A stretch of 64,000 nt of DNA, from positions 1 through 64,000 of the forward strand of contig NZ_FQVA01000002.1 in assembly GCF_900129095.1 (NCBI RefSeq), in the 5' to 3' direction. Below, piece after piece: positions 1 through 7,080 of the stretch. Every line of letters starts with the position of its first letter. Positions within the stretch are counted from its first letter, which is position 1. Below the pieces are notes generated by a model, which had not been told where the DNA came from, did no database searches, and saw only the letters and a list, made by a program, of their open reading frames with translations. The stretch comes from Microbulbifer donghaiensis. Its GTDB lineage: Bacteria; Pseudomonadota; Gammaproteobacteria; Pseudomonadales; Cellvibrionaceae. The translations under genes were made by a program, and so were the position numbers.

Positions 1-1
1 C

Positions 2-244
2 ACTACCTGGACCAATGGCCGCACGGCAACGGACTGGATGAAAAAACGCGTAGACAGTATCGAGGGCAAGTCGATCTACGCACATCGAATGTCGGTGGTG
101 GAGCCGGTGTTCGGCAATATCGGGACAAATAAGCGACTGAGTCGCTTCTCTTTGCGTGGAAAAAGCAAAGTGCAGGGACAATGGCGGATGTTCTGTTTAG
201 TACATAACATAGAAAAGTTAATGAGGTATGGGGCGATTAACTAA
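2..244 (+). pseudogene. IS1182-type transposase, C-terminal fragment (cut by window edge)
   Basis: The reading frame is open from the window edge and ends at TAA 242-244, giving about 80 residues. It contains VEPVFGNIGTNKRL followed by RFSLRGKSKVQGQW and a VHNIEKL tail. This is the layout of the C-terminal DDE region of IS1182/IS5-type transposases, where the Glu of VEPVFGNI is the last acidic catalytic residue. Whether the gene is intact upstream cannot be seen. No terminal inverted repeat was recognised in the 125 bases after it. It borders the attC-like sites and small orphan ORFs that follow, consistent with an accessory region. Family assignment is from motif recall. Confidence 0.75.
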
Positions 245-369
245 TCCACGGGGTTATCCACACTCGCCTGCGAAAAAGGCGGCACTCTTCGCGGAATGAG
301 TGATTATGTAAAACGAATGTGGTTAAATCTCGCTCAGCGCAATAATCGAAAAAGAGCCGTTGCCGATCC

Positions 370-852
370 GTGTTGAGGATCTATTTTTCTACAGGCTCGT
401 TAGGTGACCGAGTGAAACTTGCAATTAAAATAGCAACACCGTTACTTTATTTTATAGTTTTGTTGATCTCGATGGGGCTGTCGGTTTTTCTGATAGGCCC
501 TGCAGCTCACTTTTGGGGTGGTTATAGTCTATTTGGAAACGGAGATGTCACTCTGGCCGTAAATGGCTTGATTGTAGGCTTCGTATTGATAGCGCTTACT
601 GCAAAAATGGTGAAAGCTCAATGGATAGATCTAGTTGCACCGATTTGGGGCCACCTATGGCGCTGTGGCGCGCTGTATGGTGTAGGTCTTGTAACTCTTG
701 TTGGAATCTATAAATTCGCTTTTCCTGTTTATAAAAACCCAGGAATAGGCGGGGCCTGGATGGTCGCTGCCTGCTTTTCATCTATAGCGGGTATAATCGC
801 AGATAAAGTAATTATTCGCGGGGTTGCGGTTCAGAGCAGCGAACCCACCTAA
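370..852 (+). CDS. Small integral membrane protein, unknown function (cassette-like)
   Basis: I do not recognise this 160-residue protein. It has hydrophobic stretches at about residues 20-45, 60-80, 100-118 and 128-146, which suggests four membrane segments. The longest frame begins with GTG at 370. GTG 412 (MKLAIKIATPLLYF), just before the first membrane segment, is an equally good start, and neither has a clear ribosome-binding site. The TAA stop lies inside the 5' box of the attC-like site at 847-965, the position expected for an integron cassette gene. The DNA is more AT-rich than the core genes of this window, which suggests transfer. Confidence 0.6.
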   Translation: MLRIYFSTGSLGDRVKLAIKIATPLLYFIVLLISMGLSVFLIGPAAHFWGGYSLFGNGDVTLAVNGLIVGFVLIALTAKMVKAQWIDLVAPIWGHLWRCGALYGVGLVTLVGIYKFAFPVYKNPGIGGAWMVAACFSSIAGIIADKVIIRGVAVQSSEPT

Positions 853-965
853 CAAAGCGCAGCAAAGGGACGGCTTACTTTATGCACGTCTTGCGCTGGT
901 CGCTGCGCTCCCATTTTCGCGCAAAACGCGCACAAGGTAAGCTGCCCCTGCTGGCGGCGTGAGGT
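847..965 (+). repeat. attC-like recombination site (integron cassette boundary)
   Basis: The site starts with ACCTAAC (847-853), which fits the R'' consensus RYYYAAC exactly. It ends with GTGAGGT (959-965), which matches GTTRRRY except at the third base. The two halves are imperfectly complementary over about 45 nt: CGGCTTACTTTATGCACGTC pairs with the complement of GCGCACAAGGTAAGCTG. Size (119 nt), terminal boxes and interior palindrome are the defining features of attC. The altered G-T-T core may reduce recombination. Confidence 0.65.
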
Positions 966-973
966 TTTATCGG

Positions 974-1219
974 ATGGCGACGCTTTTAATTGAGTCATGG
1001 TCTGAAGATGGTAAATGGGCAGGCGAAAGTGGCTGGCGGTTAAGTACCTTTTGCGATCGATTGCGCATGTGTACTGCTCTTCATGGAACGGAACTAAAGC
1101 GAACAGCGCGCAGCTTAATGAAAAAGCAACTTAAAGAACTGGAAGGCGTTAATGCAGAAAATGCAAATGCGCTTATCCACACCCTCGAGTCTTTGGGGGC
1201 AAATGTTGTGCTAAAGTAG
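974..1219 (+). CDS. Cassette-borne hypothetical protein, 81 aa
   Basis: This is a small soluble protein of unknown function. A longer frame opens at GTG 959, but that GTG is the R' box of the preceding attC-like site, so ATG 974 (MATLLIESWSEDGK) is the better start. The C-terminus, ENANALIHTLESLGANVVLK, resembles the last helix-strand of the ribosomal L7/L12 C-terminal fold (an alpha helix, then LGA-V-LK). That resemblance is a weak eye comparison. The ORF begins 9 bases after the upstream site and ends 5 bases before the next inverted repeat, which is cassette packing. There is no strong ribosome-binding site. Confidence 0.5.
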   Translation: MATLLIESWSEDGKWAGESGWRLSTFCDRLRMCTALHGTELKRTARSLMKKQLKELEGVNAENANALIHTLESLGANVVLK

Positions 1220-1224
1220 CGCAA

Positions 1225-1268
1225 CCCTAACCAGGCCAGACTGTACGCTCCGGCTGGCAACATTAGGT
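1225..1268 (+). repeat. Short attC-like inverted repeat (possibly truncated)
   Basis: CCCTAAC at 1225 and ATTAGGT at 1262 are the outer arms. Inside them CCAG (1235-1238) pairs with CTGG (1253-1256). Each outer box differs from the attC consensus by one base. At 44 nt the site is shorter than the usual 57 or more. It separates the 81-residue ORF from a reading frame that has no start codon, which suggests a collapsed site. Confidence 0.4.
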
Positions 1269-1493
1269 TGGAATTTTAAGTGGGAACGAGGCGAGATAAA
1301 TTATCTTGGCGAGTTTCCCCATATATTCCACAAGTGTTCTTTTTGTCATGCAGTGGGTTTGAAACCAGGTGTTCTTCATACCAAGCATGGGGATTATGGG
1401 ATAAGGAATCGCTTTGGTAATGAGTGCGAACTTCATCTCAATAGAGAGGGGCTGTGTGAAAAATGTACCAACCAACTGAACCATCAAATCTAA
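1263..1493 (+). pseudogene. Zinc-ribbon-like reading frame without a start codon
   Basis: The frame from TTA 1263 to TAA 1491-1493 encodes 76 residues and stays open back to a stop at 1212-1214 with no ATG, GTG or TTG. It reads LGWNFKWERGEINYLGEF, then HKCSFCHAVGLKPG, and ends LCEKCTNQLNHQI. The paired CxxC motifs (CSFC and CEKC), about 43 residues apart, look like a treble-clef or zinc-ribbon fold. Residue choice looks protein-like, not random. It may be a cassette gene whose 5' end was lost when the short repeat at 1225-1268 formed, or it may start at a rare codon such as CTG 1254. The function is unknown. Confidence 0.45.
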
Positions 1494-1566
1494 TAAGAAA
1501 AAGCAGCATAGCTCCTGCGGGACTGGACCTCGCTACGCTCGACCGCTGCTGTTGGCCTTATGTGCC
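1488..1566 (+). repeat. Degenerate attC-like site
   Basis: ATCTAAT (1488-1494) overlaps the stop codon of the zinc-ribbon frame and differs from RYYYAAC only in its last base. The interior arms AAGCAGC and GCTGCTG pair across a GC-rich spacer, and AATAAG pairs with CTTATG further out. The 3' box is poor. The position between two orphan ORFs is what an attC site would have. Confidence 0.4.
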
Positions 1567-1593
1567 AACGAGTTCGGCAAGTGAGAGAATGAA

Positions 1594-1878
1594 ATGAATG
1601 CCTTTGAAGTAGTGATATTGCCCATAATGCTTATTGGGTTTGCGGCGGCCTTCTTTATTCAGTTCCGACTCCATAAGCATGTGTCACGTGAAAAGATACT
1701 CCAGATCCAGGATGTTAGAGCGCTCTGGAAGAACTCAATTCCACCGAAAGAGGTACTCAACGACGAGGGGCTCCGTTTGTATCGCTATTTTCAAATCGGA
1801 ATTGGTGTATTTGTCGTCGGATGTTTCCTCATGGTTGCCGGTGGCTTTGCTGGCGGTCTGTCCACGCTATTTAAGTGA
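1594..1878 (+). CDS. Small membrane protein with two predicted TM segments, 94 aa
   Basis: The product is unrecognised. Hydrophobic stretches at residues 4-24 (VVILPIMLIGFAAAFFIQF) and 70-92 (IGIGVFVVGCFLMVAGGFAG) flank a charged central loop of about 45 residues. The start at ATG 1594 follows GAGAGAATGA, an acceptable ribosome-binding site. It lies between two attC-like repeats and is read in the same direction as the other cassette ORFs. The composition is more AT-rich than the core genes. Confidence 0.6.
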   Translation: MNAFEVVILPIMLIGFAAAFFIQFRLHKHVSREKILQIQDVRALWKNSIPPKEVLNDEGLRLYRYFQIGIGVFVVGCFLMVAGGFAGGLSTLFK

Positions 1879-1889
1879 TCAGTCGTGGC

Positions 1890-1964
1890 GCACAACAAGT
1901 CAAAACAGCAAGGGCGCCTCGCGCCGCGATGTGCAAACGCGCGCTGAATTGGGCGCTGTAAGGC
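1890..1964 (+). repeat. attC-like site, 75 nt
   Basis: The site begins GCACAAC (1890-1896; one mismatch to RYYYAAC) and ends GTAAGGC (1958-1964; one mismatch to GTTRRRY). Inner arms AACAGC...GGCGCC and GGCGCTGT are complementary. It sits 11 bases after the stop of the 94-residue membrane protein, as expected for the recombination site of that cassette. Confidence 0.5.
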
Positions 1965-2028
1965 CGATTTACCCACGAATAGTAGGCACCCAGCATAGCT
2001 AGGTTTCGGCCTAACACGGAGGTATATC

Positions 2029-2127
2029 ATGGTTAAAAACAAGATTCGGTGTGTTCTTTATTTCAGTAATCCACTATATTGCGAAACTCAACATAAAAAT
2101 TACAATGGGGGCAGCAATGACGAATAA
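2029..2127 (+). CDS. 32-residue ORF with strong RBS, overlapping the lipoprotein start
   Basis: ATG 2029 is preceded by ACGGAGGTATATC, a strong ribosome-binding site at good spacing, and the frame runs 32 codons to TAA 2125-2127. That stop overlaps the ATG (2117) of the downstream lipoprotein by 11 bases. This arrangement suits a leader peptide that couples translation to the next gene. The peptide has no recognised family and no membrane segment. It could also be a chance frame in front of the lipoprotein gene. Confidence 0.4.
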   Translation: MVKNKIRCVLYFSNPLYCETQHKNYNGGSNDE

Positions 2128-2338
2128 TTGGAAGAAAATAGTTTTTGGCTTACTTTGCCTGTGTTTCGTATCCGCCTGTGCGGAATTCAAGAGTTCTGGC
2201 AGGGCGATCGGTCACGCAGCTAAAGACATCACTAAGTCTGTCGGGCACGGTGTTCGCGACACCGCCAAGGCAGTAGGTAGGGATACAAAGAAGCTGATGG
2301 CTGATGACAATGGAAAGGACGGTCAAGGCAATAAATAG
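2117..2338 (+). CDS. Small entericidin-like lipoprotein, 73 aa
   Basis: MTNNWKKIVFGLLCLCFVSAC is a typical lipoprotein signal with a VSAC lipobox, so the mature protein begins at Cys21 and is lipid-anchored. The mature part carries loose repeats: SGRAIGHAAKDITKSVGHGV, then RDTAKAVGRDTKKL. It is charged and amphipathic, like entericidin-type small lipoproteins; that comparison is by size and pattern only. ATG 2117 is preferred over ATG 2105 because GGGGGC lies 5-10 bases upstream and the signal peptide then begins correctly. Translation may be coupled to the 32-codon ORF that overlaps it. Confidence 0.65.
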   Translation: MTNNWKKIVFGLLCLCFVSACAEFKSSGRAIGHAAKDITKSVGHGVRDTAKAVGRDTKKLMADDNGKDGQGNK

Positions 2339-2357
2339 CCTTCGTCTATTCCATGTT

Positions 2358-2388
2358 CACTGCACTCGCCAGAAGGCGAAGTGCAGTG
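2358..2388. terminator. Hairpin after the lipoprotein gene; rest of 2339-2654 without features
   Basis: CACTGCACTCGCC (2358-2370) pairs with GGCGAAGTGCAGTG (2375-2388), one unpaired or mismatched base, around an AGAA loop. No T-run follows, so it is at best a weak terminator, or it may mark the end of the accessory segment. In the remainder up to 2654 I see no convincing gene. A 73-codon minus-strand frame there has no family signal. Confidence 0.4.
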
Positions 2389-2654
2389 GTGTCCTCCAGT
2401 ATTACCAATCTTCACCTTAGCCCCGAACTCACATAGAGTTCTTCATATCCTTTCCACGCATGTACCCATTATGAGCTTGGGCATGGCCATAATCTGATGA
2501 CGCCTTCCCAGTCAATCTTCGATTGGACGGTGGATGTTTGACCCCGGTGGGACTCCCGGTTCTGTGCACATTTTGCTCGAGCTCGGTCGTTTTACTTCGC
2601 AGTACCTGTGAGGCGAGTACTCGATCCGAGCAACCGATCATGCGCCCCACAGTG

Positions 2655-3302
2655 TCATCCTTCGACGCCGATTCTCTCTCCCGCGTATTCCGTCGAGGTG
2701 GCCCTGACCACTGGCTGCACCATTAGTGAATTGCCGTGGTATTCAATATGCGGGTGCAGATAGGGCTCGAACTGCGCCGTATCTTCACCACCCGTCAGCC
2801 AGCGCTCGACGAAATCCGTATCCGCCGGGGCAATCATCGGCAGGGATTTCTCGTGGTACTTTTTTGTCGCCGGATGGGCATCGAGCGTGATAATGGAACA
2901 GCTGAGCAGTTCACCCCAGGTCTTATACAACCCGCAGAAAAAAAACGGCTCGCCGTAACTGAACTCCACCGGGTTCTTGCCACTCTGGCTCTCCACCCAG
3001 GCCGTCGCCGGAATCAGGCAGCGGGACTTGCGGTATTCGGGGCGGCTGCCGAGTTTTTTCCAATTGCTGTTGATCGACCAGTATTTGCGGTGCGGCTTCC
3101 AGCCGTCGCCATCCCGCTCCATATAGAGATGCCAGGTCGCGTTCTCGATTTCAGGCTCGCCGTGCCGGGCGGTAACGATGGAAACCTGCTGTGTCGGGCG
3201 CCGGCGGCGCCCGAAAATCATTCGCTGTGGGTGGTGCACACCGTAGATGTCGAGAAATCGCTCTATTCCCGCGTGATCATCTACATCAAAGACGCTGCAC
3301 AT
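2655..3302 (-). CDS. SRAP (YedK/HMCES-type) protein, divergent
   Basis: SRAP proteins shield abasic sites in single-stranded DNA by a covalent link through Cys2. Here Met-Cys is at the N-terminus, as required once Met is removed. Other landmarks are NSNWKKLGSRPEYRKSRCLI (active-site Asn region), CLIPATAWVES (equivalent of CLIPADGWYEW, keeping the Glu) and KYHEKSLPMI (active-site His). At 215 residues the length is normal. The usual MCGR start is MCSVF, and several family positions are changed, so this is a divergent member. Its ATG shares one base with the stop of the upstream transporter gene (TGATG), implying co-translation. No SOS box was seen. Confidence 0.8.
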   Translation of the reverse strand: MCSVFDVDDHAGIERFLDIYGVHHPQRMIFGRRRRPTQQVSIVTARHGEPEIENATWHLYMERDGDGWKPHRKYWSINSNWKKLGSRPEYRKSRCLIPATAWVESQSGKNPVEFSYGEPFFFCGLYKTWGELLSCSIITLDAHPATKKYHEKSLPMIAPADTDFVERWLTGGEDTAQFEPYLHPHIEYHGNSLMVQPVVRATSTEYAGERIGVEG

Positions 3303-4501
3303 CAGGGTTGCACTGCGACTGGCTGCGCACTACGCAGAGTCAGTGCGGAAATAGCCAGCGCCGCCAGCGCACAGGTCGCGATGGCAGCCACCAGTGGCAG
3401 GGGCGTCCCGTCGAAAACGAGGCTGACAATCACAATGGCCACGGCACCGAGCAACATCTGCAGGGCGCCGCCGAGGGCAGCGGCAGTCCCGGCGATGGGG
3501 CCGTGTTCCTCGAGGGACAGCACCATAGAGGTAGGGATCACCAGCCCAAGAAAGACGTTGCACAGCAGCAGCATCGCCACCAGCACGGCAAACTCCGCGA
3601 AGCCCGCGGCAATTACGGCCAGCATCAGGGAGGCACTGACAGCAAAACCAGTCACCGCCCATCTCACCACCGCCACGGCACCGAATCGCTCGCCAAGATT
3701 CGCGGCAAACTGGCTGGAAGCGAAAAAGCCGAGCGCGTTCAACGCAAACGCCAGGCTGAACTGCGTCGGCGTCAGGCCGTAGTACCCCGTGTACAAAAAG
3801 GATGCCGTGGACAGGAAAACAAAAAAACTCGACATGCCGAAGCCACCGATAATCGTTAACCCCATAAAGCCGGGATCGCGCAGCAGTGTGCCGAAAGCAC
3901 TGGTCATGGCACTGAAGCGGAAAGGCACTCGATTTGCGGGCTGGAGAGTTTCCGGAAGCCCGGTGGCCGCCAGGATCAGGCTGACGACCGTGGCCAGTGC
4001 CACCGCAATAAATACTGAAGGCCAGCCGAGAGGTCCGATCAGCGCACTGCCGGCCAGAGGTGCGAGCATCGGCGAGATGGAAATCACCAGCATCACCGTG
4101 GTCATCAGGCGGGTCGCCTGGGTACCGGTGTAGCGGTCACGAATCACGGCGCGGGGAATGGACATCACCGAAGCGGCACCGATCCCCTGCACGAAACGCA
4201 GTGCAATCAACCATTCGATAGTGGGTGCGAGGGCACAGCCGACTGACGCCACCGCAAAAAGCACAAGCCCGAAATACAGCGGCGGTTTGCGCCCGAACAT
4301 ATCGGAGGCCGGACCGTAGAACAGCTGGCAGATGCCGAACGCCACGAAAAAGGACATCAACGTGTACTGGGTAGCCTCTACCGGCGCCCCCAGGCTGTCG
4401 GCGATGGCCGGTAGCGCCGGCAGGTACATATCGATCGCGAAGGGGCCGACACAGCTCAGTAACCCGAGAATCAGCGCCATCCTGACCAGATCCGATTGCA
4501 T
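3302..4501 (-). CDS. Bcr/CflA family MFS drug efflux transporter
   Basis: This 399-residue inner-membrane protein has 12 hydrophobic segments. The N-terminus (LLSCVGPFAIDMYLPALPAI, then YTLMSFFVAFGICQLFYGP, then SDMFGRKPPLYFGL) carries the Bcr/CflA signature with the MFS loop 2-3 motif. The family exports drugs such as bicyclomycin and chloramphenicol by proton antiport; the substrate here is unknown. It is the first gene of a two-gene minus-strand unit with the SRAP gene, joined by a one-base stop/start overlap. Confidence 0.85.
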   Translation of the reverse strand: MQSDLVRMALILGLLSCVGPFAIDMYLPALPAIADSLGAPVEATQYTLMSFFVAFGICQLFYGPASDMFGRKPPLYFGLVLFAVASVGCALAPTIEWLIALRFVQGIGAASVMSIPRAVIRDRYTGTQATRLMTTVMLVISISPMLAPLAGSALIGPLGWPSVFIAVALATVVSLILAATGLPETLQPANRVPFRFSAMTSAFGTLLRDPGFMGLTIIGGFGMSSFFVFLSTASFLYTGYYGLTPTQFSLAFALNALGFFASSQFAANLGERFGAVAVVRWAVTGFAVSASLMLAVIAAGFAEFAVLVAMLLLCNVFLGLVIPTSMVLSLEEHGPIAGTAAALGGALQMLLGAVAIVIVSLVFDGTPLPLVAAIATCALAALAISALTLRSAQPVAVQP

Positions 4502-5064
4502 AATTCGCTTCCAATAATTCTGCTGAGAACCGCCCGCCCAATGCTATCCCATGGACAGCCGCTCAGGGGTGACCTCCCGATTCTAGCAGGATAAACAGTG
4601 GGTTCTAGGGAGAATCCTGGTCACATATCCGCAATAAACCTGTTCTTTAGGGCAGTTTTGCAAAAATTGAACCACTCCCGGAAACCTCGTCCGCTCCCAC
4701 ATTAAGATTCGGCACCTCGATCAAACTCACTAATCGATCAAGAGATGATTACTGCGGAGCCGCTTTCGCGGACCGCATTATTGTTGGTGCCACTGAGTTA
4801 CAGGGCCCTCGACAACGCCCCTTGAAAAAGCACCTGACCAAATGGTCAGTCATTAACATCCAGTTTTACAGATACGGAAGTCCGACCTAGTTGTCGTTGC
4901 TCGATCACGGAACGCAGTAGCAACCGCTGGATTTGTCGCCCGCCCTAAGCGGCGACAATGTTGCAGATACAGGTGATCGTCATGCTTGGCAGACATGTTG
5001 CCGGCCCGAGTACGCTGCTCGATGTCCGCAGTTTCGACTCGTGCGCCGTATGGGGGGAATGCAG
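4502..5064. other. 563-bp divergent intergenic region, no gene recognised
   Basis: This lies between the outward-reading MFS transporter and glycosyltransferase genes and should hold both promoters. An open frame extends the glycosyltransferase upstream to TTG 4933, but its translation has no protein-like character. I saw no convincing -35/-10 pair, RNA or repeat. Confidence 0.5.
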
Positions 5065-6165
5065 ATGAACCTCCCCAAACGTTTAAATATCTCGGCGGCA
5101 CTGGGGCGCTCGATTGAATTGCTCACAGACCTGTCGCACTACCGGGCCTCGAGGGCGTTACTGGGCGGGCCGCAACCCGGCGGGCCGGCAGTTGCCAGCG
5201 ATACCGAAATTGCCGAAACCGATTCCCGCGCCTCTCACCTTCAGGCCATGGTGGCTAAGCCGAGAGAGGTACCGCGCCCAGCCGCCCCAGCGCAAAGAAA
5301 GCGTCTGCGCCGGCGCGAATCTCCCACACTAAAGCGACCCGTCGACAGGCTGGCCCCTGTCACCACTGCCCCCTGCTGGGTGATTACGCTGGATCCGGAT
5401 GGAGAAAGGGCCAGCTCGCTACTGGCGGCCTTGAAAGAGCAGCGACTGCCAGTACGCACTATCGCCGGCGTCGACGGCCGCAGCGGCATGCCCGCACTGG
5501 AAGCAGGCGAACGGATAGCCAGCAGCTGCACCCGCTGGCGCCACCTTTGTGAACTGAAAAGCTCCGAGGTGAGCTGCTATCTCGCCCACCTGCGCGCCAT
5601 CCGCAGGGCCTATGAGTCCGGGCTGGAGCGGGTCTGCATACTCGAGGACGATGTGCACCTGGAGCCGGACTTCGGCAGGGTACTGGCAGAACTCGAGCAG
5701 CTGCCGGCCGAAGTGGAGATGGTCCGCCTGATGGGACTCAAGGTGCGCAAGCGCAGGGCCATACAACCTCTGACAGACGGAAGCCACCAGCTGGTGCGCC
5801 CTGAACGCGGCTGGTGCGGTGCCCAGGGTTACCTGATTAATCGTGCCGGCATGAAGAAAATATTGGCTTACGGCAGTCGCATCTTCGAGCCCATCGACAA
5901 ACTGTTCGATCACTTCTGGGAATTTGACCTGCGGCTGTACGGAGTCGAACCGCACCTGCTGTGGGAGAGCGAACACGAGTCGAGTATCAAGAAATCCAAT
6001 GTCCACAGAGACAGGGTAGCGCCCTGGCTTTATTGGCTACACCCGCTGGGCAAACTGTGGCGCAGCTTGAAGCGTCATCGTTATTTGCGGCAGCACGCGA
6101 GAGAATTTTATCCGGCTCAGAAACCCAATAGCCGCCCCGGGCGCACTACCAGAATGAAACTTTAA
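5065..6165 (+). CDS. Glycosyltransferase family 25 (LPS-type) protein
   Basis: The protein has 366 residues. The GT25 domain occupies about residues 110-320: CWVITLDPDGERASSLLAAL (fold start), SCYLAHLRAIRRAYESG, ILEDDVHLEPDF (EDD metal-binding motif) and AQGYLINRAGMKKIL. GT25 enzymes add sugars to lipooligosaccharide or other glycans. The first 100 residues are low-complexity, Pro/Arg-rich and lack family similarity. ATG 5065 is chosen because GGGGGG (5052-5057) precedes it at 7 bases; ATG 5050 and 5059 are alternatives. It stands alone, convergent with the ion-channel gene 25 bases away, so the acceptor cannot be guessed from neighbours. Confidence 0.75.
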   Translation: MNLPKRLNISAALGRSIELLTDLSHYRASRALLGGPQPGGPAVASDTEIAETDSRASHLQAMVAKPREVPRPAAPAQRKRLRRRESPTLKRPVDRLAPVTTAPCWVITLDPDGERASSLLAALKEQRLPVRTIAGVDGRSGMPALEAGERIASSCTRWRHLCELKSSEVSCYLAHLRAIRRAYESGLERVCILEDDVHLEPDFGRVLAELEQLPAEVEMVRLMGLKVRKRRAIQPLTDGSHQLVRPERGWCGAQGYLINRAGMKKILAYGSRIFEPIDKLFDHFWEFDLRLYGVEPHLLWESEHESSIKKSNVHRDRVAPWLYWLHPLGKLWRSLKRHRYLRQHAREFYPAQKPNSRPGRTTRMKL

Positions 6166-6190
6166 CCTGCAATTGGGGGCTCTCCGCCCC

Positions 6191-6610
6191 CTATTCCCAG
6201 TATCTCTGCATCTTCAGGAACATGAAGGATGCCGTCCAGGTAATCATCATCAGTCCGGTGAGTGCTTCGAGGCCTGCGGTGAAGCGCAGGTGTCCCATCG
6301 GCTCGATGTCGCCAAACCCAAGCGACGTATAGGTCGTGAAGGAAAAGTAGGCGCAGTCGAGCAGGCTGCCGTCGAAGTTGCCCTGCAGCGTTTCGAAGTG
6401 CATCGAGTGCACCATAAAGTAATAACCGATGGCAAACAGCCAGATCTCGACAACGTGCGCGAGCAAGCCGCCGAATACACCGATCAGTACCGCCAGGTTG
6501 CGCCTTACCGACAGCTTCTGCCCCAGCCGAAACAGACCGTTCAGCGCCTCGTGGTGGATCACCACCGTCATGGCGACCAGCAGACTGTTGAGCAGCCACG
6601 CAACGAGCAT
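6191..6610 (-). CDS. Two-TM ion channel (Ion_trans_2 / K+ channel-like)
   Basis: This is a 139-residue membrane protein. Hydrophobic segments lie at about 2-20, 42-66 and 110-131. Between the last two is TTYTSLGFGDIEP (about residues 93-105), which matches the pore loop and selectivity filter of the K+ channel superfamily (TxxTxxGFGD). No cytoplasmic regulatory domain is present. It is the last gene of a tightly packed minus-strand run (GMC oxidoreductase, rlmA, tadA, this gene) with one base between it and tadA. Ion specificity and gating are unknown; GFG, not GYG, is common in bacterial two-TM members. Confidence 0.75.
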   Translation of the reverse strand: MLVAWLLNSLLVAMTVVIHHEALNGLFRLGQKLSVRRNLAVLIGVFGGLLAHVVEIWLFAIGYYFMVHSMHFETLQGNFDGSLLDCAYFSFTTYTSLGFGDIEPMGHLRFTAGLEALTGLMMITWTASFMFLKMQRYWE

Positions 6611-6611
6611 C

Positions 6612-7067
6612 TCAGCGCCGCCCCCGGAAAAACTCCCGTACCAGACTGCTGGCCTCTTCCGCCATCACCCCTCCTTCCAGCGCGATTTTGTGATTGAAAA
6701 AATCCGCTTCGCCGAGTTTCAGCCGGCTCTCCACCACACCGGCACGGGGTTCCGCGGCACCGTACACCAGCCTCCCGACACGCGCGTGCACCATAGCGCC
6801 GAAGCACATGGTGCAGGGCTCTATCGTCACATAGAGAGTGGTCTGCGGCAGGCGGTAGTTCTGCAGCTGTTCCGCGGCGTGGCGCAGCGCGACTATCTCG
6901 GCGTGTGCACTGGGATCGCAGTTGCCGATCGGGCGATTACTGCCTTCGCCGATAATTTTTCCTTCACGCACCAGCACGGCGCCCACCGGCACCTCGCCGC
7001 GCTCGCCGGCAATTTCCGCCAGCTCCAGCGCGCGACGCATGAATTCGTAATCTCTCGGGGTTGCCAT
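6612..7067 (-). CDS. tadA: tRNA adenosine(34) deaminase
   Basis: TadA converts A34 to inosine in tRNA-Arg(ACG), an essential wobble modification. The protein has 151 residues with the deaminase zinc motif H55-A-E57 and P84-C85-T-M-C88: His55, Cys85 and Cys88 bind zinc and Glu57 is the proton shuttle. EVPVGAVLV and NYRLPQTTLYVTIEPC match the family at the usual positions. It sits 13 bases downstream of rlmA, another RNA-modification gene. Confidence 0.93.
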   Translation of the reverse strand: MATPRDYEFMRRALELAEIAGERGEVPVGAVLVREGKIIGEGSNRPIGNCDPSAHAEIVALRHAAEQLQNYRLPQTTLYVTIEPCTMCFGAMVHARVGRLVYGAAEPRAGVVESRLKLGEADFFNHKIALEGGVMAEEASSLVREFFRGRR

Positions 7068-7080
7068 AAAGTCCGTTCTG

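Noticed and set aside
2429-2650. 73-codon minus-strand frame downstream of the SRAP gene
   Set aside because: No motif, signal peptide or clear ribosome-binding site; its composition does not look protein-like.
2736-3782. 348-codon plus-strand frame opposite the SRAP and MFS genes
   Set aside because: It spans two genes with strong motifs on the other strand, and its product is low-complexity without motifs.
4933-5064. N-terminal extension of the GT25 gene from TTG 4933
   Set aside because: The extra 44 residues look non-coding, and a good ribosome-binding site with ATG lies at 5065.
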